Shown: in pieces, positions 18,464-30,375 of the stretch
How the letters are laid out: every line of letters begins with the position of its first letter
Numbering within the stretch: the first letter of the stretch is position 1
Assembly (NCBI RefSeq): GCF_001640025.1
Contig: NC_031672.1
Span: 2,108,001 to 2,172,000, forward strand
Source: Sugiyamaella lignohabitans
Lineage: Eukaryota; Ascomycota; Dipodascomycetes; Dipodascales; Trichomonascaceae
Reading direction: 5' to 3'
DNA length: 64,000 nt
Program-made: the position numbers and the translations under genes
The notes under the pieces: generated by a model
Seen by the model: the letters and a program-made list of their open reading frames with translations, nothing else
Databases searched by the model: none
Told to the model about the DNA's origin: nothing

Positions 18464-19795
18464 TCTGTGTTCGGTGTTTTTGGGTGTTTTAAACTCTGTT
18501 GCCTGTGTAGTTCACTTTGTAACAGTTAACAGGAGTATTTTGAACAAAGTAATTTTGGGCTCGGAAAGTGGGTGTGAATGTGTCTTTAATATGTGCGATT
18601 TTTCTGGTCGTGTGCCTGTTTTCACTGCTTATATGGCTCTTATCACCTGTGAAGTAGTGTCGTCTTCTCGAAAATCAAGTAACTAAGACTGATATGAAAT
18701 CAATAATCTTTTCCGCACCAAAATAGCTCTAGTGAGACCTTATCAGTAGCGCAAGTTCAATGGCGATATCAAGGTTTCACGCGACGTTGTAGATACCCAA
18801 TTCTAATGCTAGATTTATTGACAACAGGGTCCTTATCTTTTAGATCCTCGATTGTCGGTGTGGACTGGCTGTGAAATTATGTTCAGTGGCTTCGGCAAAA
18901 TACTTTTGTTTTCTCACAAACAAAATTTTTTCATTAAACTTCACTGATAACTGTTGTTGATATGTTGCTGGATTTAACCTTTAATGAAGATGGCAGTGGT
19001 GGTGACAATGCGTTTTGTCCTTATCCCCGCAGCTCAGTTATATTTACCTATCGTAGCCTCGTCTCTTATCTACTGAGGGTTGCTTCTGCGGCGTCATGAT
19101 ATCACTGCGCGTCTGTCAGGCACTTAATATTTTACAGCTTACAAACATAAACAGCTAGCGTGGCTCATTTAAAGTTAAGCATACAATAAGCGCGTCGATC
19201 CACTGCAGTAAAACAAGTCCTTTATGACTGTCCATTGTTAGTGGGGGTATTGTCGTGTATCGAATAGGTTAGTATGACTCGAACAAACCAATTGTAATCT
19301 GCTTAAAGTTAATGGTTTAATAGCAATTGGATTTAATTGGTTTCATAAGCAATGCTTTAAACATCGTACTCAGACTCAGAACCTGACTTAGAGCGCACAA
19401 CAGAGAACCTGAACTCAGAACTCAGAACCAAACACAGCACTCAAACCTTACAGCTGTCCCTAGTTTTTTTCTCGGCTTTAGAAGGAAAACAATCCGTACT
19501 CCTCCCAACAGCTTTTTCAAACCACTCTAATCCTACCACTCGAAAATAACCGGTTCAAAAAATGCATCGAGCATGCACCTCCGATTGTCTGTAATTAGGC
19601 CCGTGTCTCTCAACAGTCACCCAATACCACCTGTATCGCCCAACGGCGTGTTTAATTGGCTGTCGATCCACAAACAGATCTCTTTCCCCGACACTCTTCG
19701 CAGCTGTGCCCGGGATTCTCCGCTAATCAGTGTTCTTTCGACGGTGGGAGACATCCACTGATAATGCACCAGCCGGAACAATTGAAGGACGGGTG

Positions 19796-19858
19796 TGCCT
19801 CCGGCGTCTGGGGCTCCGCCCTAGACCCTGGTTGCTCCTCTCGCTGCGCTCGAGTCGT
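19796..19858 (+). repeat. GC palindromic element, solo arm, decaying
   Basis: Forward arm with substitutions in the first hairpin (CCGGCGTCT) and the middle one (CCCTAGACC), and core GCGCAGC on the complement. Confidence 0.88.
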
Positions 19859-20154
19859 TGCGTCCGCGATCCTAGGAGAACCGATATGGCCCCGATACCG
19901 AGAAACTGGAGCACAGCTTCCACCTCGGAAGAATCACGGCCGCAGAACGGACTTCAAAAGCACCAAATGCTCTGAACACGGAGAAGACATCTGACCAACC
20001 GAAGAACTGGCTGTGGAACCACAACCACCTCCAGCAGTACCCATGAGCACTCGGATGGCCGTTTATTTATTTCCTGACAGAAGCACCCTCATCTCAGAAC
20101 AGATATTTCACCTCCCCTCACTCACTCCCCCAGCTGCCGGCACCCCCACGCCGG

Positions 20155-20213
20155 ACTCGAGCGAAGCGAGAGGAGCCGCGGGGTCTGGGGCGGAGCCCCA
20201 GCCGCCGGAGGCA
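20155..20213 (-). repeat. GC palindromic element, solo arm
   Basis: Reverse arm with core GCGAAGC and intact middle and end hairpins. Confidence 0.93.
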
Positions 20214-21145
20214 CACCCCCCTCCAAAGAAACCCCCGTCCAGAAAAAAACCTGAGGACAAACTCAGGGGTAGCGGGTCCATGAGAGAGAGATGCATACCC
20301 GCGGCTGAGCGGGTGCCGGCAGTTTGTACATCCGGGCGGTGGGTGGGAGAGGGAAGACACCGAGATTAGATTAGATTGGGATCAGGGTCAGGAGGGGTGC
20401 TGCATGAGTCCGTCCGGGAAAGTCGGCATTAAAAGTAAGTTCTTGGCAGAACGAATACCCCTGTAAACGAGGGTTTATGGGTGAAATTTGAATTATTTTG
20501 TACCCCGGATGTCCATTTCTCACAGTGTCTTGGTTTTTGATTGAACTTGAAGTTAAATGGGACTGAATGAGTCAGGCGGAGGTCGAGACAGCCGACTCTC
20601 GAGGGCAGGGGTAGAGTTCCTATCGCACACCAGAAGCAGGAATCAATTAGATCTTGCAGACATCCTAACCGGAACAAGCAGACGGCAGCAGAAAAGTCAC
20701 TTAACCCACCTCCTGATTTGACTTGACAAGGCCCTTCTCCGCATGGATCTTTAGACTTTGAGCTGACTGATGATTATTCATTGACCCTTGATCGCTGGCT
20801 GGCGCCAATTTTCAGGTTTGATCAGTTCGTATTCCGCAAACGAACGCACTCGAACATGTGAAAGCCATTCTTCGAGCCGACTGATCTGGTCTACACGAGG
20901 TCTCGTCTCTACCGGCCAACCATTCACCCATCCACCAACTGACACCAGTCTATCAAACCTCGAGTCTATAAACGATTCCTGTATTGAGTTTAGACAACAA
21001 AGAGCCCTGCTCGCCAGACCACACCGGCATCGGATAAACCGGAGCCGTTCATCGATGCGCAAGTCATAACAGCGACCACGAAATCTTAAACGTCGTCAAC
21101 CGAAAAGTGCTCACTCTCACTCACTGACGCACGGGTCGATGGGTG

Positions 21146-21287
21146 TGCCTCCGGCGGCTGGGGCTCCGCCCCAGACCCTGGTTGCTCCTGCTTCGCAGGA
21201 GAGGATGGTGGGGCCCCCGACGAAACGACTCGAGCGAAGCGAGAGGAGCCACCAGGGTCTGGGGCGGAGCCCCAGCCGCCGGAGGCA
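21146..21287. repeat. GC palindromic element, inverted pair
   Basis: The forward-arm tip is CTCCTG/CAGGAG and the reverse-arm tip is of CTCGAG type; the two arms carry different tips. About 24 bp of unrelated sequence separates them. Confidence 0.95.
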
Positions 21288-22270
21288 CACCCCGACCCGT
21301 ACGTCGAGCCCTGGTGTCATGTGTGAGGGTGACAGTTGCTCGCTCAGTAGAGTTTGGATGTCATGGGCGTGGTTTTTTGCATGTAATTTCTGGACAAGGT
21401 TTGGGGGACACTGATTAAAGTTTTACAGCAAGCCATGGGAATAAACCTTGGTTAACTAGCAGCTTTTGGATAGTGTTGAAGGTGTGATGGTTTCCGTTAC
21501 AGCCGTAAAAGAAATATATGCTGATCGCCAGATTAGTAAATGCACCATAAGGACCGATGGCGGAGAAAATGTATCCATGAGTATATAAACTAGCACATAT
21601 GTATATTATCGAATTTGATCTGTCTTGTTTTTTTTGTTCACCATCACTTATTGCTATTAGTTATCAACAGATATATCAGTGGTTTGATTCTGGTTGATCT
21701 CGATATTACTTGTATACAGTCGTCTTGATCTGTCGGTTAGCAGATTATCGTTATCGATCGCATCGGTTACTTATTGTCGCATACAGTGTGTTTATTACGA
21801 GCTAGACTATATATCGCTATATCAAGTACTAGGTGGACTTGATTCGGAGATAACGGGTTAGCAGGCAGCGGGATTTGTCAACTGATAATTTGTCATCTTG
21901 AACAGGAATAGTCAAGTAGTGACTGGATTTGCTTGATTTGTCATTTTTGTTTGCCAGGAAGATCAACTGGCGACGTACTGGTCTGGTTGGCTGGCTGACT
22001 GGCTGACTGACACATTGATTTAGTCCCGTTACTTTTTCCCACTTTTATACATAAGAAGACTTCACTGTCACGATCCCTTGGGGGTGTGTTTTTAGCTGTA
22101 TCTCGTGTGATCAGTAGGGTTTCGGGGTTGTTCATTAGCTTTTTAATTCAGTGTTTTAATTGGTTTTAATTGGTGATTAGTTGGTTATTGATTTGGTTGT
22201 TAATTGGCAATTAGTTGGTAGTTGATTCGTTCTTGTAGTCAGATTGATTCACCAGCAGACGAATCGCAAA

Positions 22271-23218
22271 ATGAAATCCCTCTTTGCTGGATGGAGGGCT
22301 TGCCTGTGCCAATGTCTGATAGCTATTTGCTTGTTTGATCTGGCGGCATGTGTTGTTCAGGAGCATATGAGTACAGACTCGGGCGGGTCGCTGAGTCCTA
22401 TAATCTCGACCCGTGTTGGCGTGGAGGGCCCTATTAATCATCGTGGCTTACTTACAGTCATGGCCAGCCATAAAACTACTCTCAAATCACATAAAACAAA
22501 ACAGATTGTATCACAAGCTGTCACGAACTTTTATTTCACGTACGACATTCTCGCTTCTGCTGATGTCACCACTCTTCCAGGCCTACCATTAAAACTATAT
22601 CCATCCGGGGAGTCTAAACAATCAATGTTTGCAACTTTTCTACCTCAGGAGGCAATTGGATACTTCAGTGCTGCTGAAGGTACCAGTTCAAATGAAGACG
22701 ACGATGAACATGTAGAGCCTCTACTTTGGGATGGACACCAACAAAACTTTGAAGCTAAGTCCGAGGCTTTAGTAGAATCTCGTCCTGAAGATGATTTCCA
22801 CGAGGCCGTAATAAAAGTATGGATCAATTCTGTAGAGCTACAGGAGCTAAGGATCAAACTCCCCAGTCTACCAAGAGAGGAACAAGCCCCGACAGAATCA
22901 GAAAAGGTCTTGCTACCAGCATCAGCTGAATCCTCAGCGGCTTCTGAATCTTCGATCAAAAACGTCATGCTTCACTACTACCGCGGTCACAAACTCGAAG
23001 GCTCGCGCTACACTGCTCTTCAGGAACTCTACGACTACTTCCGCACCATGTTGGTTTCTGTTCTGTCTCCATTTGTTCTTCTCGGCATTTTACTCATCTC
23101 TACTGCTGTATGTGTGTTCGTCTGGCTCCATGTGCTATATAACCTGGACGAATCCGAGGCAGAGGAGGACGAGAATAACGTGCCTTACAACGAGAAGGGC
23201 GCCATTTTCCTGGTCTAA
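22271..23218 (+). CDS. Unrecognised secretory type I membrane protein
   Basis: I do not recognise the family. The ATG at 22271 (context GCAAAATGA) gives 315 residues and puts a signal-like stretch (FAGWRACLCQCLIAICLFDL) at the N-terminus. Nine upstream codons are open but start with TTG. The middle is a soluble, presumably lumenal or extracellular domain: FYFTYDILASADVTTLPGLPLKLYP, an acidic Asp/Glu patch, and VIKVWINSVELQELRIKLPSLP, which may be beta-rich. A single membrane span near residues 262-290 (SVLSPFVLLGILLISTAVCVFVW) precedes a short acidic tail ending GAIFLV, possibly an ER-export hydrophobic end. ER or Golgi residence is a guess. Coding composition and the clean frame make it a real gene. 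Confidence 0.8.
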   Translation: MKSLFAGWRACLCQCLIAICLFDLAACVVQEHMSTDSGGSLSPIISTRVGVEGPINHRGLLTVMASHKTTLKSHKTKQIVSQAVTNFYFTYDILASADVTTLPGLPLKLYPSGESKQSMFATFLPQEAIGYFSAAEGTSSNEDDDEHVEPLLWDGHQQNFEAKSEALVESRPEDDFHEAVIKVWINSVELQELRIKLPSLPREEQAPTESEKVLLPASAESSAASESSIKNVMLHYYRGHKLEGSRYTALQELYDYFRTMLVSVLSPFVLLGILLISTAVCVFVWLHVLYNLDESEAEEDENNVPYNEKGAIFLV

Positions 23219-25100
23219 ACCCGACCCTTGTTTATCTATTTGCTTTGTGTTTTCTTTACGATGTTATTTATTTAATGCCTATTTATCTCATTTCCTCTCT
23301 GCCTCCGGCGGCTGGGGCTCCGCCCCAGACCCTGGTTGTGCTTCGCTTCGCGAAGCTGATGGGGTGTATAACGGACTCGGGGGTTGTGTGAAATACGAGA
23401 TAGAGTAACCCTCCGTTTACTATTAGCATTGGCCAGCTGCTGAACTTGCTACTTGCGTTGATATCAATTAACATATATAGGGCAGATCTAACAGTATGAG
23501 TGGACTGACGTATGCTTTCACTGCCGCAGTATTCTAGATAGAAGTATAGCACTTTATACGACTGATTCGTAGGTTCGTATGGCAGAGCTCTTAGATTGTT
23601 TGATGTTAAGACAGTATCTGTCCAGCTTAAATCTCATGGCAGTACTTTTAGAGTGCCATCAATGGTCATCCGATACCGGATCTTGAAGTTACCCAGGTCT
23701 TAGCTGAAATTTCATTCGATTGGTCTACGTTGCCAACCTTTCGTCCCCTAACTGAGCAGAAGCTTGTCAGCTGATAATTTATCTCACCATATTGAACTCC
23801 CTACTTGTCTGGTTACCCTTTTGACAGTTTTAGCTTTCTCGATCACATGCTCCGTGGACAAAGGTTTAGAGTAGCATTTGCAGCACTTGGCACCAAAGTC
23901 AATTTATTATTCATCAAATTAGATATTTAATTAGCGTGATGAACGAAATGTTAGAGATCATCATTCTAATGACCCCAGGCTACGAAGAGGGGTCTCTATT
24001 CTGAATAACTCGGTCTACAAAATGCACTGATCCTCGGCGGGTACATTGCATTGCATGAACATGATCATTAAACCTGATTCTGCTGGAATATTTCCTGTAT
24101 AATCAGCTGTAAAACGTATTATCATCACTACAGAAACCAGGCTCGGGGATATACCATAGGGAGATTCCAAGATGGCAACGTGAGAGACTGGCCATTGAGG
24201 GGGCCAAGAACGTGGGATAGCTTTCAATTAATGGTAAAAGGTCGGTTCATAGCTAGCTGTATAAATCTTTACCAATATGCAATTGTACAGAGACTGATAA
24301 CTGTATTTCAGGTTATAATGATCCTGATTCTCAAAAAGATAATTATTACTCACTCTAACATTTAGAACCATCTTTGCAGAGAGATGCAGGTGATCTATGC
24401 CTTTTGATGCAGAGTAATGTTAAGATCTGAGATGGACGAGAGGCAGGCGTTGGACCTTGCATGCAGAAGTATGGGCATGATTGCAAGTGTACCTGGATGA
24501 CACTTGTGATGAACTGCTGAGCTATACAAAGCAAAATCCATATGATATATTTACATCAATTATTTAAATCGGGTTTCAACTTTTATATCTTAGAGATCGA
24601 TGTCCCGATGCAATAATATTTCCAGTTATTCTATATTGAGTATAGAGATAAGATAACGGATTGATAGAGTCATTTCAGGAACTATAGCTAGGTTCAGTTA
24701 GAAGTCATATACCAAGCGACCATCGCATGTTATTTATAAGATCCTTTCAAATAAGCAATGTTTTTAATACTAATGTCATAGTTGATTGTAATAAGTGTCA
24801 TGCGAGTAATAGTTAGCGGAATTTTATATTCTTCGAATGCCCCTACCTAGTAGTACCTATAAGACCAAGAGGGTATGGAATTCCACTGAGTACTAACAAA
24901 ATCATCAGGCCGCGAGTTAAAAAAAGGTGCTATGAAGAATATACCAAACAATTTATATTTCAAAGAATAGCTACATTTAACTAAGTAGATAAAGCAGACG
25001 TGGTATGCTCAGACGTTGCCACACGCTAACTAAACTCATTTCTATACACTAGAAGTGAATGGCCGAGTGTCACTCACATACTCTAATCAAGAATACTGGT
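23219..25100. other. 1.9-kb spacer between convergent genes
   Basis: Apart from the palindromic arm at 23300 I see no gene, tRNA or recognisable repeat. The sequence is AT-rich, with only short ORFs. Confidence 0.6.
23300..23356 (+). repeat. GC palindromic element, solo arm
   Basis: Forward arm with tip stem GCTTCG-CTTCG-CGAAGC, unique in the window, 81 bases after the membrane-protein stop. Confidence 0.94.
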
Positions 25101-26204
25101 TCATTCGACAATTGGAACGACAATCTTCACACCCGAGTTCTTACCCGCCTTGACAAGTTCCAGACCCTCGGGTATGGCGTCAATGCCACCTTTAAGAATC
25201 TTTACGGGCATGTGTTGCAAATATTGGGGATTTTTAGCCCAATTGTCGTTGACAGTTTTAATAGCCTGAATAGTACTTTCAAAGAGACCGTCAGGAGAGT
25301 GCTGAATACCTTCAATGTCCTTCTTCTTATCAATAGCCAAGTAAGCCAAAGGAAACTTTATCGAAACTTTGGGATTGGGTTCTTTAACAGTAGACGCATC
25401 AAAAGGTAGCGAAATAAACAAAGTGCTCTCACGGTCCTTAGGCAAGACAGAGTAGACATTAATAGTAGTTGGAGGGGCGGTGATAGTGTCATAAGCATAA
25501 GCAAGCTTGCCACCAGTGTACTTCTTAATCTGATCAAGAACATCGTCATCGTGGTAGTCAAAACACTTTTCAACAAACAGCTTGTCCAAAGTTTCAAAAT
25601 TGTGTTTAGAAGCAGTGGCAATGACTTTGAAACCCACTTTTCTAGCAATCTGAATGACCGCTTGGCCCAGCGATGATGAGCCTCCCCAGACAAGAAAGTA
25701 TTCATCATGAAACTCTGGATGGTCTTCAATTGAGATCTTACCATAATAGTTAAAGGCCATAAGAGCAGTATACAATCCAACAGGTAACGAAGCAGCACCC
25801 TCCCAGTTAATAACAGGACCCACAGGAAGGTCAGATCCAGAATGAGTGAACTTGACACTGGCCTTCAAAGTGCGATTGGCAATGAGTCGAGCATACTCAG
25901 CAAACGCTCCATTATCAGGGGAGAACCTATTAGCACCAGAAACAAGTCCAAAAACCTGGTCGCCAGCCTTAAAATCACGAACGTCATCTGCAACGTCTAC
26001 AACCGTACCGGCAACATCGCAGCCAACCACAGCTTCCTCACCAATATCAAACCCAATGTGCTTCCAATCGGTAGGATTAATAGCTACAGCCTCTACCTTG
26101 ATGAGAATCTCACCAGCACCAATCTTGGGAACAGGAATTGTCTTGAACACACCTTTGGTGCCTTGAACGACGTAAGCTTTGTGAAAAGTGGGAATTGACG
26201 GCAT
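25101..26204 (-). CDS. Zinc-less MDR-family oxidoreductase (trans-enoyl reductase-like)
   Basis: Medium-chain dehydrogenase/reductase. 367 residues from the ATG at 26204; the five codons upstream start with TTG. An N-terminal GroES-like fold (EILIKVEAVAINPTDWKH, GCDVAGTVVDVADDVRDFKAGDQVFGL) is followed by a Rossmann NADPH domain with LVWGGSSSLGQAVIQIARKVG. The catalytic-zinc ligands of true alcohol dehydrogenases and the structural-zinc Cys cluster are absent, which fits the enoyl-reductase or quinone-reductase-like group common in fungi (similar to stand-alone trans-enoyl reductases). No PKS or other biosynthetic gene lies nearby, so a secondary-metabolism role is not supported. The substrate is unknown. 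Confidence 0.9.
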   Translation of the reverse strand: MPSIPTFHKAYVVQGTKGVFKTIPVPKIGAGEILIKVEAVAINPTDWKHIGFDIGEEAVVGCDVAGTVVDVADDVRDFKAGDQVFGLVSGANRFSPDNGAFAEYARLIANRTLKASVKFTHSGSDLPVGPVINWEGAASLPVGLYTALMAFNYYGKISIEDHPEFHDEYFLVWGGSSSLGQAVIQIARKVGFKVIATASKHNFETLDKLFVEKCFDYHDDDVLDQIKKYTGGKLAYAYDTITAPPTTINVYSVLPKDRESTLFISLPFDASTVKEPNPKVSIKFPLAYLAIDKKKDIEGIQHSPDGLFESTIQAIKTVNDNWAKNPQYLQHMPVKILKGGIDAIPEGLELVKAGKNSGVKIVVPIVE

Positions 26205-26656
26205 GACTGAACCTAACAAATGTTAACCAAATAAATCTTATAGAGGTAAGAAAGAACTCAACTGAATTGAACAACGAGCTCTTGAATTGTAGAATAAAAC
26301 ACCAAAAAAACATCTCAACTCTGCCAACTTAAGTGATATTTATACACATCAGAATAACAGACGGTTGCTCGGTAGTCGAGCAACCGATTTGTGATCAACG
26401 GTCACACACGACCCTGTCACAATGGACCGGATCACCGACGGCTAGCATCTCACCCGTTGCTTACCTACACTCTGGACCATGAGCGGCCTCGACCACCGCC
26501 GTGACAACCTCTCATTTGCTAGTTTCTCCGGATCAGGCACATAAGCCCAGCAAATTTCACCCCTGCAGCGATCTCCCGACGTTGGCACCCGCAGCTCGAT
26601 TAGCTAATTATGCAGCTACTGACTAAAGAAATCCGGTTCATATCCGGGGGCCGGCG

Positions 26657-26817
26657 TGCCTCCGGCGGCTGGGGCTCTGCCCCAGACCCCGTGGCTCGTC
26701 TCGCTCCGCTCGACTCGGACCGTGTCGGGACTCTAACAGTAGGGGTCCCAGCGAATCGACTCGAGCGAAGCGAGAGGAGCAGCGGGGTCTGGGGCGGAGC
26801 CCCAGCCGCCGGAGGCA
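26657..26817. repeat. GC palindromic element, inverted pair
   Basis: The forward arm has a diverged tip (TCTCGCTCCGCTCGACTC). The reverse arm has core GCGAAGC. The middle hairpin of the forward arm is GGGGCTCTGCCCC. Confidence 0.94.
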
Positions 26818-27209
26818 GACCGGCCCCCGGAGATGAACCTGCCACTGTTCGGAGACGTGTGGTTGATTTGATAAGCAGCCCGCGTCGATGCCGATGACCA
26901 ATAGAAGCATCTGTAGGGGATGCTTCGATGCGGGCTGGTGCCGTTTTAGGAAGCTTCTCGGTGTGGAACCTAGGTAAGCACGGGCCTTTAGCACACTGAC
27001 TGAGTAGAAGGATTGGTAATAGGGTTCATTTGCTTGTCACAGCGTGGAAAACGGGTTTGAAAACCACATATTAATTGCTCACATTTCCGCTCATCGGCCG
27101 GCCAGCCAACCTATTACCAAATCATAAGATAAGCATCACGTGACCATCAACATACTTCCCTGTAAACCTTTTTTCCGACCTCTAAAACCTCACTACCGGC
27201 ACCCCAGTC

Positions 27210-27263
27210 GCTCGCGAAGCGAGCACCACGGGGTCTGGGGCGGAGCCCCAGCCGCCGGAGGCA
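27210..27263 (-). repeat. GC palindromic element, solo arm
   Basis: Reverse arm with tip GCTCG-CGAAG-CGAGC and an intact remainder. Confidence 0.93.
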
Positions 27264-28086
27264 CATCTGACCCCTCCAAGAGCCCCCCTCCAATAGGGCC
27301 CTGATTGCTGAAAGATCTCGTCGCTATCTTTGTGCAGAACCCTAGCCCACAGATAACTACGTAATCTGGTAAGTACCTGGATCTACACTCCCAACAGTAG
27401 AAATGAGAATGATAAAGCGCTTGATAACAATCTCTTTATCGCAGCTTTAAAAATCTTTTCAAATCTGATTGCAGCATTTGCAGTCGGACGACTATCGACA
27501 CCACCCGACAGACATTCGATTATCAGGTGAAAAATCTGGTTGACCTTTACTTGGCCAGTTGCGTGTTACACAATAACCAAAAAAAATTATATTCAATTTT
27601 TTTTATTTTATATCCAGTGACTCGAAATTTTGTTGATTTTATTTTATTTTTATTTCCTGTTTGGTGAGAAGATTGTGATATATTGGGCTTCGGCTGATTG
27701 TTAAAAGATAAAGCCACACACTACTCTCACTATCTTTCAGTACGCGACATTTTTACCATCGACAAGGTTTAAGACTGAGAATTTGTTGAAAACTTTTTGT
27801 TTATATCTTTTAATTGTGTCGACTGATACTTGAGATATTCACGGGTTGTTTTTGATTTGTGGATTTTTTGTCTCAGTGCAACTCGTTTTGAGGTAATTTT
27901 GGCTGATTAGATATCGCTTTTTCCAAAAGATAAGATAAAGAAGAAAAAAAGAAAAAGCCCCTCAAAATTTTTGCAAAGGTAATAACATTGGTATATGTTT
28001 AATGTCTTTGTAATCGATCGATTTGTGCCGACTGAACTGATTAATTTGAACGATAATTAAATCTCATTGAAAAGGTATCTTGACCA

Positions 28087-29976
28087 ATGTCGGATAGTAA
28101 AGGTGACGTTCTGCTGCGCAAGCCGCAGGTTCAAGATGTCCTCGGAGATGACAAGATGAACGTTGATATTAGTAGTGGAGTGAGTTCTACTGTTAATGAG
28201 GTTCTTGATTCTGGTGTTGAGGATTCTGGTGAAGTTGCTGTTGACAGTACAGATGCTGTCGACAGTACAGATGCTGGTGCTGATGTTAGTGAAGCAGGTG
28301 CAGCTAGTGAAGTCCGTACTGTAGCCGGCTCTGAAAATGCCGCTACCTCAGGCGATAACACTGGTGATGTTTCTGAAAGCGTCGTGGCTTCCGATTCTGG
28401 TGCTGTTGAAGGTACCAGAGATGTCACTGCTGTAACTTCGTCTGTAGACGATGTGGCCGATATTGTAGCGACCGCTGCTGCTGCTACTGCTGCTGCTGCT
28501 GCTACTGATGCTGGTCTTGTGGACTCTGCTAGTAAAGACGATAAGGACAATTCCCAGATTCCACAGTTGCCTCATTTCAGTTCTCTTGCTCAAGGAGTCA
28601 ACCAGCCCGATCAGCCGAATCATGACCAGTACCAGTTTGCTGGACAGCACCAACAACAGCAACAACATACATCTGCTACTCGTGACGAGTATCCTTCTAA
28701 ATCTCTTCATATCCACGGACCAGGTTCTGGTTCCGGGAATGGCAGACATCATGGCAGTCATCATGGAACTGGTACTCAGTGTCAGAACTGTCACACTGAA
28801 AACACTCCTCTTTGGAGAAGAGATGAATCTGGTCAGGTTTTGTGTAATGCCTGTGGTCTTTTTCTCAAACTTCACGGCCGCTCACGTCCTATCTCCCTGA
28901 AAACTGATGTTATCAAGTCACGAAACAGAGTGCGAATCAGTGTCACTCCTAATGGCGCTACAGTTACACCAGTCGGTGGGTTGGATGCTAATGGGTATTC
29001 TCAGGGATCTCCTATGGGATATCCCGGTCAAGTTACTGAAAACGGTATTAAACGTAAGAGATCAGGCAAATCTCGTGGATCATCAAGAAACGCTTCACCA
29101 GCTTTCACTGCTCAAGGAGAACCTTTGTATGGCGGTAGTTTACCTCCTATGGTCGACCCCAATTACGGCAGTTTACCTCCTCCACATCCTCGTCAGTACA
29201 TGGGATATCCTCCATCTGGTGTACCACCCGGTTACATTCCCGGTACTCCTCAGTACAACGGAAACGGTGGTGTGATTCCCATGACGAGTCCACTTATGAC
29301 GCCAAACAACCCTTCGGGTCAACCACATACTGGGTACCGAAACGGGTCAACTGGCTCTGTTGATGGAAAAGACGGTGGTCTGTCGGTTCTAGACCAGCTT
29401 TCTGCTGCTGCTTCTGCCTCGCCATACCTAGCAGCTGGTCAAGAGGGCAAGAAACCCAGTGGTTCAAGCACCTCGTCTCCTACCAAGTCCAACTCCAATA
29501 GCGAGCCTTCTTCACCCCATGTACTCCAATCGATCTCGGCCAAGGCACTTGAAGACGCGTCAGCTCGGGCCCGAGCTGCTGCTGCTGCCACTCCTGCTCC
29601 TAAAGACCCACTTGCCGAACTTCAATTATTACGGACAAGGGTTTCTGAACTAGAACTTGTCAACGATCTGTATAGAGGAAAGATTGGTGAGCTGGAAGCG
29701 TTAGAAGTGTCACGCCGGAAGTCTGAGGAGTCGCTACAGAAGAAAAACCATCTCCTGAGCAAGCAATTAGAAGAAATGAAGTCGCTGAACAAGGAGTCTG
29801 AAGACGGTACCTTAAAGCCCAAGACTAAAACTGCCGAAGTCAAGAAAGAAACCGCTACAACCGACAAACCAGCGACCACCCGAGAAACCCGCTCTTCCAA
29901 AAAAGACACCCACGACGACGAGTCCGACGACAGCGAAAACAAGAGAAAGAAACTCAAAGTTTCCGACCTCTTATAA
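28087..29976 (+). CDS. GATA zinc-finger transcription factor, Gzf3/Dal80-like
   Basis: 629 residues, one exon. A single GATA finger C232-x2-C235-x17-C253-x2-C256 is followed by [24 protein letters not shown]. This post-finger signature is typical of the Gzf3/Dal80/AreB nitrogen-catabolite GATA factors. The C-terminal region (about 505-570) forms a heptad-rich coiled coil ([17 protein letters not shown]...), as in the leucine-zipper GATA repressors of that group, and the tail is basic. The N-terminus is acidic with an Ala tract (about 128-140) encoded by GCT repeats, plus a short Gln run. Iron-type GATA repressors have two fingers with a Cys-rich linker, which this protein lacks, so it is unlikely to be the regulator of FTR1. 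It converges on the DUF1479 gene. Confidence 0.92.
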   Translation: MSDSKGDVLLRKPQVQDVLGDDKMNVDISSGVSSTVNEVLDSGVEDSGEVAVDSTDAVDSTDAGADVSEAGAASEVRTVAGSENAATSGDNTGDVSESVVASDSGAVEGTRDVTAVTSSVDDVADIVATAAAATAAAAATDAGLVDSASKDDKDNSQIPQLPHFSSLAQGVNQPDQPNHDQYQFAGQHQQQQQHTSATRDEYPSKSLHIHGPGSGSGNGRHHGSHHGTGTQCQNCHTENTPLWRRDESGQVLCNACGLFLKLHGRSRPISLKTDVIKSRNRVRISVTPNGATVTPVGGLDANGYSQGSPMGYPGQVTENGIKRKRSGKSRGSSRNASPAFTAQGEPLYGGSLPPMVDPNYGSLPPPHPRQYMGYPPSGVPPGYIPGTPQYNGNGGVIPMTSPLMTPNNPSGQPHTGYRNGSTGSVDGKDGGLSVLDQLSAAASASPYLAAGQEGKKPSGSSTSSPTKSNSNSEPSSPHVLQSISAKALEDASARARAAAAATPAPKDPLAELQLLRTRVSELELVNDLYRGKIGELEALEVSRRKSEESLQKKNHLLSKQLEEMKSLNKESEDGTLKPKTKTAEVKKETATTDKPATTRETRSSKKDTHDDESDDSENKRKKLKVSDLL

Positions 29977-30178
29977 TCCCGCACCCGACACACCTCCGGA
30001 CCACGGAATAATGAACTACAAGGAAAAGAGAAAAAACGTTGTCATTTCTAAAACATTTTCTTCACAAGAAAACATTATTTATTTTTTTCTGTTACCAAAT
30101 GACTTTGTTATACATGACTATCTATCGTGTCCTATAATGTAATATTACTGAATGTGTTTCTAACTCTCGCGGCCCTGC

Positions 30179-30337
30179 TGCCTCCGGCGGCTGGGGCTCT
30201 GCCCCAGACCCCGTGGCTCCTCTCGCTTCGCTCGAGTCGTTGCGCCGACGTTCCCAGTAGCTTCGTGGACCCTCTGACCACACGATCCAAGCAACTCCTG
30301 CGAAGCAGGAGCCACGGGGTCTGGGGCGGAGCCCCAG
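30179..30337. repeat. GC palindromic element, inverted pair with truncated second arm
   Basis: The forward arm is complete. The reverse arm stops after GGAGCCCCAG and lacks the CCGCCGGAGGCA end. It lies between the convergent GATA and DUF1479 genes, 39 bases from the latter's stop. Confidence 0.94.
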
Positions 30338-30375
30338 GATACAGGGTGTCCTGTAAATAATTTATTCGCTACAGT

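Larger units (their letters stand above)
18464..22270. other. 3.8-kb gene-poor region
   Basis: Divergent spacer between RHB1 and the membrane-protein gene. It holds a decayed forward arm (19796), a solo reverse arm (20155) and a pair (21146). ORFs here of up to about 118 codons are mostly element translations. A 94-codon minus-strand frame at 20778-21062 is element-free but matches nothing I know. The last 700 bases are T/G-rich promoter-like sequence. Confidence 0.6.
26205..28086. other. Divergent spacer, MDR reductase / GATA factor
   Basis: Contains the palindromic pair at 26657 and the solo arm at 27210. From 27540 to the GATA start the DNA is strongly T-rich with A tracts, like a long leader and promoter of a regulatory gene. 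I see no gene. Confidence 0.6.

Noticed and set aside
19656..20369. ORFs of 80-118 codons around 19.7-20.4 kb
   Set aside because: Their only repeated or conserved parts are translations of palindromic arms.
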